DNA from: Bradyrhizobium canariense
GTDB taxonomy: Bacteria > Pseudomonadota > Alphaproteobacteria > Rhizobiales > Xanthobacteraceae
Direction: 5' to 3'
Length of the DNA stretch: 64,000 nt
Assembly: GCF_900105125.1 (NCBI RefSeq)
Contig: NZ_LT629750.1
Location: 5,607,001-5,671,000, forward strand
The notes beneath the pieces are model-generated. The model did no database searches and was not told where the DNA came from. It was given only the letters and a program-made list of their open reading frames with translations. The translations under genes were made by a program, and so were the position numbers. The first letter of the stretch is position 1, and each line of letters opens with the position of its first letter. Below, one piece after another: positions 47,398 to 55,233 of this stretch.

Positions 47398-48387
47398 TTA
47401 CTTCTCGGCCAGCGGATGCAGATCACGCACCAGGCTTTTCAGGCGCTCCTCGACCACATGGGTGTAGATCTGGGTGGTCGAGATATCGGTATGACCAAGC
47501 AGCGTCTGCACGATGCGCAGATCCGCGCCGTTGTGCAGCAGATGGCTTGCGAATGCATGGCGCAGCACATGCGGGCTGACCAGCCGCGGGGCGAGGCCGG
47601 CGGCCGCCGCCAGTTCCTTCAGGTCGCGCGCGAAATGCTGACGCGTCAGATGTCCGCTCTCGCCGAACGAGGGAAACAGCCATTTCGAGGCCAAGCCTTG
47701 CTTTGAAGCTAAGCCTTGCTTTGACGCCGAACCTTCTTTTTTCTTTTCCGGCTCGAGCGCTTCCATCGCCGCGAGGTAATCGGCCATCGCTTGTCGCGAA
47801 GCCTCGTTCAGCGGCACCAGCCGCTCCTTGTTGCCCTTGCCGCGCACCACGATCATGCTGGCATCGCGGCGCGACGCCGAGAGCGGCAGCGCGACCAGTT
47901 CCGACACCCGCAGGCCGGTGGCGTACAGCACTTCCAGCAGGCAATATAATCGCATGGCGCGAAGCCGTTGCGATGCGGACACCGGCGCATCGGCAAGCTG
48001 CTTTGCGCGCACCAGCAGGCGATCGACGTCTGCGATCGACAGCACTTTCGGCAGGCCGCGGCCGCGTTTTGGGCCGGACAGGATCGCCGCGGGATCGTCG
48101 CTGCGGATCCGTTCGTTGAGCAGGAAGCGAAACAGATGCCGCATCGCCGAGAGCCGGCGCGCCACGCTCGACGACTTGAAACCGCGCGTATCGAGGTCGG
48201 CGAGGTAGTCCCGCAGCGCCTGGGTTTCGGCCTCGGCAAAGCTCTGGCCGCTGCGGCCGAGGAAATCCGAAAAGTCGGTGAGATCGCGGCGATAGGCATC
48301 GAGCGTGTTGGCGCCGGCGCCCTGTTCGGCGGCGAGCATGTCGATGAACAGGCCGATCAGTTTGGCATCGGAGGTCGTGGAACCCAT
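47398..48387 (-). CDS. xerD: Site-specific tyrosine recombinase XerD
   Basis: XerD works with XerC at dif to resolve chromosome dimers. The 329-residue protein has the SAM-like N-terminal core-binding domain (about 10-95) and a catalytic domain with Arg in ATGLRVSEL, Lys in RGKGNKERLV, HVLRH, LGHTDIST and Tyr in QIYTHV. An insertion at about residues 217-240 (EKKKEGSASKQGLASKQGLASK) contains a near-perfect 18-bp direct repeat and makes it longer than usual. The start at 48387 is typical. A small membrane-protein gene precedes it. Confidence 0.95.
   Translation of the reverse strand: MGSTTSDAKLIGLFIDMLAAEQGAGANTLDAYRRDLTDFSDFLGRSGQSFAEAETQALRDYLADLDTRGFKSSSVARRLSAMRHLFRFLLNERIRSDDPAAILSGPKRGRGLPKVLSIADVDRLLVRAKQLADAPVSASQRLRAMRLYCLLEVLYATGLRVSELVALPLSASRRDASMIVVRGKGNKERLVPLNEASRQAMADYLAAMEALEPEKKKEGSASKQGLASKQGLASKWLFPSFGESGHLTRQHFARDLKELAAAAGLAPRLVSPHVLRHAFASHLLHNGADLRIVQTLLGHTDISTTQIYTHVVEERLKSLVRDLHPLAEK
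47693..47728. repeat. Two 18-bp direct repeats inside xerD
   Basis: AAGCCTTGCTTTGAAGCT (47693-47710) is followed directly by a copy with two substitutions (47711-47728). It encodes the repeated residues SKQGLA in a linker on the minus strand, in frame with xerD. Confidence 0.9.
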
Positions 48388-48474
48388 CGTTGTCGCTGCC
48401 TTCCCAAGGAGGATGCGCGCTTCCCCCTCCCTAAAAGCGAGGTCTCGCCGGCATCCTCGATCCCAACCTAGTCG

Positions 48475-48621
48475 CTATTTCTTGAGAAACTTGTCGGGCG
48501 GGATGGTGACGGTCATTTCCCGCGGCTTCGGGTTAACGAAATTGGCGAGCGCGAAAATCACCCCGTAGACAATCCCGCAAATTACAGCGACGACCGTCAG
48601 GAAGCGGAACAGGCTGGGCAT
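48475..48621 (-). CDS. Small single-pass membrane protein (48 aa)
   Basis: A 48-residue open frame from ATG 48621 to a TAG at 48475. It begins MPSLFRFLTVVAVICGIVYG, a membrane helix that continues VIFALANF, followed by a basic, polar tail NPKPREMTVTIPPDKFLKK. GAGG lies about eight bases upstream of the ATG. I recall similar small proteins near xerD in Bradyrhizobium, which I cannot confirm here. Its function is unknown; it is on the same strand as xerD, 87 bases upstream. Confidence 0.72.
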   Translation of the reverse strand: MPSLFRFLTVVAVICGIVYGVIFALANFVNPKPREMTVTIPPDKFLKK

Positions 48622-48783
48622 CAGCGAGCCTCAGGCGGCAGATTGATCACGGAATCATCGGGTTAGCTGCGGGGTGACTACCAACATGTTCCCCCCTCCC
48701 TTGCAAGAGACTCTGGCAACGGTATCGGCGGGGGTAGTATAGGTGGCAGGGAACGCGGCAAATCCGCAACATAAAGAGCCTTG

Positions 48784-49413
48784 ATGCCTGAGACCGCCTT
48801 ACCGGCAACTGCCAGCACTTCCCAGGAGGCCGAGATTATCGCGGCGCTGGGAACACGCTCGGTCGTGCTGGTGGGCATGATGGGGGCCGGCAAATCCACC
48901 ATCGGACGGCGGCTCGCGGCACGGCTGCGGCTGCCGTTTCTCGACGCCGATACCGAGATCGAGGCAGCCGCCGGCATGTCGATTCCGGACATTTTCGAAG
49001 CCCATGGCGAGCCGCATTTCAGGGATGGCGAGGCGCGGGTGATCGCCCGGCTGCTCGATAGCGGGGCCGGTGTGCTCGCCACCGGCGGCGGTGCATTCCT
49101 GCGCGATGAGACCCGCGACCGGGTTCGCCGGCAGGCGGTCTCGATCTGGCTCAAGGCGGATGGCGACGTCATCATGCGCCGGGTGAAGCGCCGCGCCGAC
49201 CGGCCGCTACTCAAGACCCCGGATCCGGCTGCGACCATCGAGCGGCTGATCGGGGAGCGCGAGCCGTTCTATCAGCAAGCCGATCTCACGATCTGGTCGC
49301 GCGACGTGCCGCACGAAAAAATCGTCGATGAGTGCATCGATGCCCTGCACGCCTGGCTTTCGCGCGATGACGCGAAAGCAACACCATCAGATACATTGGA
49401 CGCCACTCGATGA
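48784..49413 (+). CDS. aroK: Shikimate kinase
   Basis: A 209-residue P-loop kinase that phosphorylates shikimate in aromatic amino-acid synthesis. The Walker A motif is GMMGAGKST (about residues 36-44). The DADTEIEAAAG shikimate-binding segment, the lid region (RRVKRRADRPLL) and YQQADL follow. It starts at ATG 48784; a TTG one codon earlier is less likely. Its stop overlaps the aroB ATG in ATGA, so the two are coupled. It is divergent from the small membrane protein and xerD. Confidence 0.95.
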   Translation: MPETALPATASTSQEAEIIAALGTRSVVLVGMMGAGKSTIGRRLAARLRLPFLDADTEIEAAAGMSIPDIFEAHGEPHFRDGEARVIARLLDSGAGVLATGGGAFLRDETRDRVRRQAVSIWLKADGDVIMRRVKRRADRPLLKTPDPAATIERLIGEREPFYQQADLTIWSRDVPHEKIVDECIDALHAWLSRDDAKATPSDTLDATR

Positions 49414-50558
49414 CCGCGCCGCTGAAACATTCCGCTTCCATCACCCTCGAGGTCGCGCTTGGTGAGCGCGCCTATGACATCGTCATCGGCCGCGACGTGC
49501 TGCAATCGCTGGGCATGCGTGTCGCAGCGTTGCGGCCCGGCGTGCGCACAGCCATCGTCACCGACCGAACGGTGGCAAAATACTGGCTCGAGAAGACCCA
49601 AGCCTCGCTGTCGGAAGCCGGCATTGCGACATCGGCCGTCATCGTCGAGGAAGGCGAAGGCTCCAAGACCTATGCCGGCCTCGAACTGGTCAGTGAAGCG
49701 CTGATCGCAGCAAAGATCGAGCGCAACGATCTGGTGATCGCGCTCGGCGGCGGCGTGGTCGGCGACCTCGCCGGTTTCGCGGCGGCGATCCTGCGTCGCG
49801 GCGTCGATTTCGTACAGGTGCCGACCTCGCTTTTGGCGCAAGTCGATTCTTCGGTCGGCGGCAAGACCGGAATCAATTCGCCGCGCGGCAAGAATCTGCT
49901 CGGCGCATTTCACCAGCCGGTGCTGGTGGTGGCGGATACCGCCGTGCTCGATACCTTGTCGCCGCGTCAGTTCCGTGCCGGCTATGCCGAAGTCGCCAAA
50001 TATGGCGTGCTCGGCGATGAAGCGTTTTTCGGCTGGCTGGAGGCCAACCACGCCGACATGTTTGCCGGCGGCGCTGCGCGCGAGCATGCGATCGCCACCT
50101 CGTGCCGCGCCAAGGCCGCGATTGTGGCCCGCGACGAGCGCGAGACCGGCGAACGTGCGCTGCTTAATCTCGGCCATACGTTCGGCCACGCGCTGGAGAC
50201 GGCGACCGGCTTTTCCGACCGCCTGTTCCATGGCGAGGGTGTTTCCGTCGGCATGGTGCTGGCGGCCGAGTTCTCCGCGCAGCTTGGAATGATCGGATCA
50301 TCCGATGTGGACCGCATCAAACGTCATCTTGCCGCCGTGGGTCTGCCAACCCATTTGCAGGACATTGCCGGATTTGCCCAGGAAGGGCTGCCGGACGCCG
50401 ACGCGCTGTTGGCGCTGATGGCGCAGGACAAGAAGGTCAAGCGCGGGAAACTGACCTTCATCCTGCTCGAGGCGATCGGACGCGCCGTGATCGCCCCTGA
50501 CATCCAGCCGTCGCTGGTTCGTGATTTTCTGACGCGCAAGCTCGCACACAAGACTTAG
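49410..50558 (+). CDS. aroB: 3-dehydroquinate synthase
   Basis: A 382-residue NAD- and metal-dependent enzyme that converts DAHP to 3-dehydroquinate, the second shikimate step. Characteristic segments are VVGDLAGFAAAILRRGVDFVQVPTSLLAQVDSSVGGKTG (about 115-150, read in parts) and the zinc histidines in NLGHTFGHALE and FHGEGVSVGM. It overlaps aroK by four bases. Its last codons (HKT-stop) fall inside the first unit of a 17-bp tandem array that continues past the gene. Confidence 0.96.
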   Translation: MTAPLKHSASITLEVALGERAYDIVIGRDVLQSLGMRVAALRPGVRTAIVTDRTVAKYWLEKTQASLSEAGIATSAVIVEEGEGSKTYAGLELVSEALIAAKIERNDLVIALGGGVVGDLAGFAAAILRRGVDFVQVPTSLLAQVDSSVGGKTGINSPRGKNLLGAFHQPVLVVADTAVLDTLSPRQFRAGYAEVAKYGVLGDEAFFGWLEANHADMFAGGAAREHAIATSCRAKAAIVARDERETGERALLNLGHTFGHALETATGFSDRLFHGEGVSVGMVLAAEFSAQLGMIGSSDVDRIKRHLAAVGLPTHLQDIAGFAQEGLPDADALLALMAQDKKVKRGKLTFILLEAIGRAVIAPDIQPSLVRDFLTRKLAHKT

Positions 50559-50649
50559 ATGTCCTCAAGACTTAATGCACCCGAGACTTAAATTCACTCA
50601 AGACTTAAATTCACTCAAGACTTAAACTCACTCAAGACCTGGATGAAGT
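50549..50649. repeat. Array of about six 17-bp tandem repeats after aroB
   Basis: Units begin at about 50549, 50566, 50582, 50599, 50616 and 50633, one of them 16 bp long. The consensus is CAAGACTTAAATTCACT. The fourth and fifth copies differ by one base; the last is diverged (CAAGACCTGGATGAAGT). The aroB stop TAG lies in the first unit. The array fills the aroB-CorC intergenic space. Confidence 0.88.
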
Positions 50650-50661
50650 GAAGATCACGTC

Positions 50662-51969
50662 ATGGACTGGTTTACATTCTCCATCGTTCTTGCCTGTCTG
50701 TTGATCTCGGCGTTCTTTTCGGCAAGCGAGACTGCGCTGACCGGCGCGTCGCGTGCCAGCATGCTGCGGCTGTCGAAACAGGGCAATCACGATGCCGATG
50801 TGGTTTCGAGCCTGTTCGCGATGCGTGAGCGGATGATTGGCGCGCTGCTGCTCGGCAACAACATTGCCAATATCGGCGCCTCGGTGCTGGCGACCGGAAT
50901 CTTCACGGCGTGGTTCGGCGAGGTCGGCGTGCTCTACGCCACCGGCGTGATGACGGTGCTGGTCGTGATCTTCGCCGAGGTGCTGCCGAAGACCATTGCC
51001 ATCAATGCGCCGGACCGGGTGTCGCTCCTGGTTGCGCGCCCGATGAAGCTGATGGTGTATCTGCTGGGGCCGCTGCTGACCGTGATCGAGGCGATCGTCC
51101 GCATGCTGATGAGGGCGCTGGGTATCAGGATCGGTGCCAACCAGCCGATCTTGTCGCCGACCGAGCGGCTGCGCGGCGCGGTCGATCTTTTGCATCACGA
51201 AGGCAAGGTCGAAAAGCAGGATCGCGATATGTTCGGCGGGCTATTGGACCTGCGCGAACTCCAGGTCTCCGACGTGATGGTTCATCGCACCGAAATGGTG
51301 ATGATCAATGCCGATCTGCCGCCGGAAGAGCTGGTGCGCGAGGTGCTGGCCAGCGAATACACCCGAATTCCGCTGTGGCGCGAGAAACCTGAAAACATCA
51401 TCGGCGTGCTGCACGCCAAGGATCTGCTGCGCGCGATCCGCAACGCCGAAGGCGACACCGCGAAGATCGACGTCTCGACGATCGCGCTGCCGCCGTGGTT
51501 CGTGCCGGAGATGCGTTCCGTATCCGAACAGCTCAAGGCGTTCCGCCGCCGCAAGACCCATTTCGCGCTGGTCGTCGACGAATATGGCGAAGTCGAAGGC
51601 ATCGTGACGCTGGAAGACATCCTGGAAGAGATCGTCGGCGATATTTCCGACGAGCAGGACGTGGTGGTGGCGGGCGTTCGCGCCCAGCCCGACGGCTCCG
51701 TGGTGGTCGATGGCTCGGTGCCGATCCGCGATCTCAACCGCGCGATGGACTGGAATCTACCGGACGAAGAGGCGACCACCGTCGCCGGTCTCGTGATTCA
51801 CGAGGCCCGTTCGATCCCGGAACGGGGTCAGAGCTTCACCTTCCACGGTTTCCGCTTTCGCGTCCTGCGCCGCGAGCGCAACCGCATCACGGCGCTACGA
51901 ATCGTCGCGGTGCCGCGCGAGGCCGAGCTCGAGGAGAAGAAGCCGAAACGGGCCGGCACCTCGTTTTGA
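50662..51969 (+). CDS. CorC/HlyC-family (CNNM-type) transporter
   Basis: A 435-residue membrane protein. A DUF21/CNNM transmembrane domain (about 1-195) begins ACLLISAFFSASETALTGASRA. Two CBS domains (about 210-330, TLEDILEEIVGDISDE near 315) follow, and then a CorC_HlyC domain (about 345-420). Family members export magnesium or cobalt, or are annotated as haemolysin-like. It is on the same strand as aroKB, 103 bases downstream across the 17-bp repeat array, so cotranscription is possible. Confidence 0.92.
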   Translation: MDWFTFSIVLACLLISAFFSASETALTGASRASMLRLSKQGNHDADVVSSLFAMRERMIGALLLGNNIANIGASVLATGIFTAWFGEVGVLYATGVMTVLVVIFAEVLPKTIAINAPDRVSLLVARPMKLMVYLLGPLLTVIEAIVRMLMRALGIRIGANQPILSPTERLRGAVDLLHHEGKVEKQDRDMFGGLLDLRELQVSDVMVHRTEMVMINADLPPEELVREVLASEYTRIPLWREKPENIIGVLHAKDLLRAIRNAEGDTAKIDVSTIALPPWFVPEMRSVSEQLKAFRRRKTHFALVVDEYGEVEGIVTLEDILEEIVGDISDEQDVVVAGVRAQPDGSVVVDGSVPIRDLNRAMDWNLPDEEATTVAGLVIHEARSIPERGQSFTFHGFRFRVLRRERNRITALRIVAVPREAELEEKKPKRAGTSF

Positions 51970-51978
51970 GCTGATATC

Positions 51979-52266
51979 TCAGCCGACTTTTTCGCCCGGC
52001 GCCTGCGCCTTGATCGCCAGCGCGTGCACGGAGCCTGCAAGTTCCGCCGCCAGCGCCGCATTAATCATGCGGTGGCGTTCGATCCGGCTCTTCCCTTCGA
52101 ACGCGGGCGACACAATATATACCCGAAAATGCGTCTCGCCGCCCGGCCTGTGGCCGGCGTGGCCTTCATGCAGATGTGACTCGTCGATGACGTCGAGGCT
52201 CTCCGGCGCGAAAGTTTCGCGCAACTTGTTCGTGATAGCCTGCCTGACGGGTTGATCGTTGCTCAT
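51979..52266 (-). CDS. BolA-family protein
   Basis: A 95-residue protein of the BolA/YrbA fold, which partners with monothiol glutaredoxins in iron-sulfur and redox control. The motif H-x5-GHR (ESHLHEGHAGHRPGGETHFRV, in parts) and the helix RIERHRMINAAL are typical. The conserved VHALAIKAQAPGE C-terminus ends it. The start at 52266 (MSNDQPVRQ) matches the family rather than the open frame to 52302. It is divergent from the DnaJ-domain gene. Confidence 0.93.
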   Translation of the reverse strand: MSNDQPVRQAITNKLRETFAPESLDVIDESHLHEGHAGHRPGGETHFRVYIVSPAFEGKSRIERHRMINAALAAELAGSVHALAIKAQAPGEKVG

Positions 52267-52374
52267 CACCGGGGCATTACGTCCGCGATCGCAATTCGTC
52301 AATGGCGTGTCAGGAGTGAGGTATTCGCAATGTCAAGACTTGAAGCCTTTCGCATTGCGTTGTCATAGTCAGCC

Positions 52375-53034
52375 ATGCCGATTGATTCCTCAAAATTCTT
52401 CGATTCCATTCGCATCAAGCCCAACAAGCTGAGCGCGAAGCAGCAGGCGCAGGCACGCGAAGAAGCTGTCATGTGCGAATGGCCCGACTGCAAGAACAAG
52501 GGGCCGCACCGCGCGCCCAAGGGCCGTGCCAACGACAAGGAATACTGGCACTTCTGCCTCAACCATGTTCGCGAATACAATCAGTCCTATAATTTCTTCC
52601 AGGGCATGAATGCCGATGCCGTCGCACGCTACCAGAAGGATGCGCTGACCGGCCATCGTCCGACCTGGAAGATGGGCGCCAATACCAGCTCCAAAAAGGG
52701 CAAGGGCGGTCCCGAGGCTGATCTCGAAGGCGCGTCCGATCCGTTCCATATGTTCAGCGAACTGAACGGCCGCGGCCGCTGGCGGCCGGGTCCCGGCGCG
52801 GGCACCGAGGCCAAAGCCGAGACGCGCAAGATTTTTAACGCCGAGCGCAAGGCGTTGCAGGTGATGGGGCTCGGCGCGGAAGCGACACTGGAAGACGTCA
52901 AGGCCAAGTACAAGGCGCTGGTGAAGCAGCACCATCCCGACGCCAATGGCGGCGATCGCTCTACCGAGGATCGCCTGATCGAAATCATCAAGGCGTATAA
53001 TTATCTCAAGACCGTGGTCCGCGGCGCGAGCTAG
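52375..53034 (+). CDS. DnaJ (J)-domain protein with N-terminal zinc-like motif
   Basis: A 219-residue protein. The C-terminal J domain (about 160-215) carries the HPD motif at H187-P188-D189, needed to stimulate Hsp70. The N-terminal part has cysteines and histidines arranged as CEWPDCKNKGPH and HFCLNHVREYN (about 35-65), which could bind zinc. A Gly/Pro/Arg-rich linker joins them. It is probably a specialised cochaperone with an unknown client. It is divergent from the bolA gene, an arrangement I believe is common in Rhizobiales. Confidence 0.9.
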   Translation: MPIDSSKFFDSIRIKPNKLSAKQQAQAREEAVMCEWPDCKNKGPHRAPKGRANDKEYWHFCLNHVREYNQSYNFFQGMNADAVARYQKDALTGHRPTWKMGANTSSKKGKGGPEADLEGASDPFHMFSELNGRGRWRPGPGAGTEAKAETRKIFNAERKALQVMGLGAEATLEDVKAKYKALVKQHHPDANGGDRSTEDRLIEIIKAYNYLKTVVRGAS

Positions 53035-53085
53035 CGCCGACGCGAGCCGGCCAGCCGACGTTTTTTGCCAAAACAAACGCTTGAG

Positions 53086-53781
53086 TTACAGGTCCTGGCG
53101 TGGACTCCGAGGGCGCCGGAGCATCGGTCTGGTTACCGGCTCGATTATGCCGCCGCCGTGACGGCGGCGCACAGTCCAGACCGCGAGCGCGACAATCAGC
53201 GCGCCGCCCGTCACCGTCACCATCCATAGATGCTTGCCGACCCCCTCGTGATGCGGCAGGCCCGCATATTCGTGCAACGCTGAAACGGCAAGCACCCCCG
53301 GCAGCACATGCGCCGGCGCCCACAGCAGGATCGCCGGGATGTTGACGGCGTAAAAGCGCATCGGCGGCATATCCAGCGCGCCGGCCGTGATCGGTACGAA
53401 GGCGCGAATCGGCGGAATGAAGCGCGCAAAGAACACAGCCCACGCGCCCCAGCGATGAAAGAACGCCTCGCTCTGTGCGACCACTTTCGGGTAGTTCGCC
53501 ATCGGCCAGGTGCTGAGGATTTCACGCTGGCTGCGGTGTCCGATCCAGAACGCGCTGCCGTCGCCGAACACCGCCCCGGCGATGGCTGCCGCCAGCACCC
53601 ACTCGATCCGCAATTCGCCGCCGGGCACCAGCGCGCTCAGCGCCAGGATAATGGTCGAACCCGGGACCACCGAGCCGACGATCGGAACGGCTTCCAGCAA
53701 TGCCGCCAGAAACAGCGTGAGATAGGCCAGCCACGCATGCGCCGAGACGAATTCAACCAGTGGATCGATGAATGAAGTCAC
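53086..53781 (-). CDS. DedA-family membrane protein
   Basis: A 231-residue inner-membrane protein of the DedA/SNARE-associated (VTT) family. Typical features are EAVPIVGSVVPGSTIILALSAL (about residues 31-52), GSAFWIGHRSQREI and FFARFIPPIRAFVPITAGAL (about 120-140) with the conserved acidic, arginine and proline residues. DedA proteins are linked to proton-motive force and lipid-carrier flipping. Start is GTG 53781 with AGGAA upstream. It converges with the DnaJ-domain gene. Confidence 0.92.
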   Translation of the reverse strand: MTSFIDPLVEFVSAHAWLAYLTLFLAALLEAVPIVGSVVPGSTIILALSALVPGGELRIEWVLAAAIAGAVFGDGSAFWIGHRSQREILSTWPMANYPKVVAQSEAFFHRWGAWAVFFARFIPPIRAFVPITAGALDMPPMRFYAVNIPAILLWAPAHVLPGVLAVSALHEYAGLPHHEGVGKHLWMVTVTGGALIVALAVWTVRRRHGGGIIEPVTRPMLRRPRSPRQDL

Positions 53782-54085
53782 AAGATTCCTGTGTTGGCCC
53801 GGCTGCCCGATTCGGCAGGCCTAACATAACTCGCATCCGGGCTGGAAAGTGCCGCCGGCCCTGCTAGGTGACCGGGGTGGCGATGTCCCGGCGAAAGTAC
53901 GGCGGGAATCGCAGGGCAGCCTTCCAAAAACCGCGTCTAGCCCCTATCTTGATGATATAGCAACGGAACTTTGATTGGCCCCTGGGCTTCTGCCCGCCGT
54001 TGCTCTCTGCTAGGTTCCGGACAGCACCCATCCGCAGCCACACCGCAAATCTGGTTTCGGGATCGCCCGAGACCCCGGAGGACTG
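53782..54085. other. DedA-cobS divergent intergenic region
   Basis: These 304 bases hold no convincing gene. An AT-rich stretch (TTGATGATATAG near 53949) could contain a cobS promoter, but I cannot place a firm -35/-10 pair. I see no cobalamin riboswitch B12-box. GGAGG lies five bases before cobS. Confidence 0.4.
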
Positions 54086-55084
54086 ATGACCACCGCCGCC
54101 ATGACCAAATCGCCAGAAATCACCGGCTTGCCTGACATGAAGGTGTCGGTTCGGCAGGTATTCGGGATCGATAGCGATCTCGAGGTGCCGGCCTATTCCG
54201 AAGTCGACCCGCATGTGCCGGACATCGATTCGGACTACCGCTTCGATCGCGCCACGACGCTTGCGATCCTCGCCGGTTTTTCGAAGAACCGCCGTGTCAT
54301 GGTCACGGGCTATCATGGCACCGGTAAATCGACGCACATCGAGCAGGTCGCGGCGCGGCTGAACTGGCCGTGCGTGCGCGTCAACCTCGACAGCCACATC
54401 AGCCGTATCGATCTGGTCGGCAAGGACTCGATCGTCATCAGGGACGGCAAGCAGGTCACCGAATTTCGCGACGGCATCCTGCCCTGGGCACTGCAGCACA
54501 ATATCGCGCTGGTGTTCGACGAATATGACGCCGGCCGTCCCGACGTGATGTTCGTGATCCAGCGCGTGCTGGAAGTGTCCGGCCGCCTGACGCTGCTCGA
54601 TCAGAACAAGGTGATCAAGCCGCATCCGGCGTTCCGGCTGTTCTCGACCGCCAATACGGTCGGTCTCGGCGACACCTCCGGCCTCTATCACGGCACCCAG
54701 CAGATCAACCAGGGCCAGATGGACCGCTGGTCGATCGTCACCACGCTGAACTATCTCGCCCATGACGAGGAAGTCGAGATCGTGCTGGCGAAAGCGCATC
54801 ACTATCGCACCCAGGAGGGACGCGACATCGTCAACAAGATGGTGCGGCTCGCCGATCTCACCCGTAATGCTTTCGCCAACGGCGATCTGTCGACGGTGAT
54901 GAGCCCGCGCACGGTGATCACCTGGGCGGAGAATGCCGATATTTTCGGCGACATCGGCTTTGCCTTCCGCGTCACCTTTCTCAACAAGTGCGACGAGCTG
55001 GAACGGCCGCTGGTCGCGGAGTTCTATCAGCGCTGCTTCAATGTCGAGCTGGCGGAGTCGTCAGTGAACGTGGCGCTTTCATAG
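54086..55084 (+). CDS. cobS: Aerobic cobaltochelatase subunit CobS
   Basis: CobS is the AAA+ motor of the aerobic cobaltochelatase (CobNST), which inserts cobalt into hydrogenobyrinic acid diamide in B12 synthesis. The 332-residue protein has the P-loop GYHGTGKST (about 74-82), Walker [10 protein letters not shown] (about 149) and sensor FSTANTVG. It matches the family throughout, from the [11 protein letters not shown]-terminus. A strong GGAGG precedes the ATG. It is followed by cobT across a palindromic repeat. cobN is not in the window. Confidence 0.96.
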   Translation: MTTAAMTKSPEITGLPDMKVSVRQVFGIDSDLEVPAYSEVDPHVPDIDSDYRFDRATTLAILAGFSKNRRVMVTGYHGTGKSTHIEQVAARLNWPCVRVNLDSHISRIDLVGKDSIVIRDGKQVTEFRDGILPWALQHNIALVFDEYDAGRPDVMFVIQRVLEVSGRLTLLDQNKVIKPHPAFRLFSTANTVGLGDTSGLYHGTQQINQGQMDRWSIVTTLNYLAHDEEVEIVLAKAHHYRTQEGRDIVNKMVRLADLTRNAFANGDLSTVMSPRTVITWAENADIFGDIGFAFRVTFLNKCDELERPLVAEFYQRCFNVELAESSVNVALS

Positions 55085-55097
55085 AGTGTTCCACCTT

Positions 55098-55220
55098 GTC
55101 GTCGTCCCGGCGAAAGCCGGGACCCATACCGCGGAATTTCTCGATTGAGCGACACGGATAGTTTCTCTTAACCCAACAATGGCCGGTGGCCATGGGTCCC
55201 GGCTTTTGCCGGGACGACCG
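55098..55220. repeat. Palindromic repeat (GTCCCGGC family) between cobS and cobT
   Basis: Hairpins GTCCCGGC-GAAA-GCCGGGAC at 55104-55123 and GGTCCCGGC-TTTT-GCCGGGACGACC at about 55196-55219 bracket the unit. It fills nearly all of the 149 bases between cobS and cobT. Confidence 0.85.
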
Positions 55221-55233
55221 CGGTGAAATTTCG

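Noticed and set aside
47398..48387. xerD as an integrase of a genomic island
   Set aside because: It matches housekeeping XerD in length, motifs and neighbours (accA, aroKB). No tRNA or direct-repeat ends are nearby.
53782..54085. Cobalamin riboswitch upstream of cobS
   Set aside because: I looked for the B12-box and the long multi-stem leader and saw neither; the gap is also short for it.
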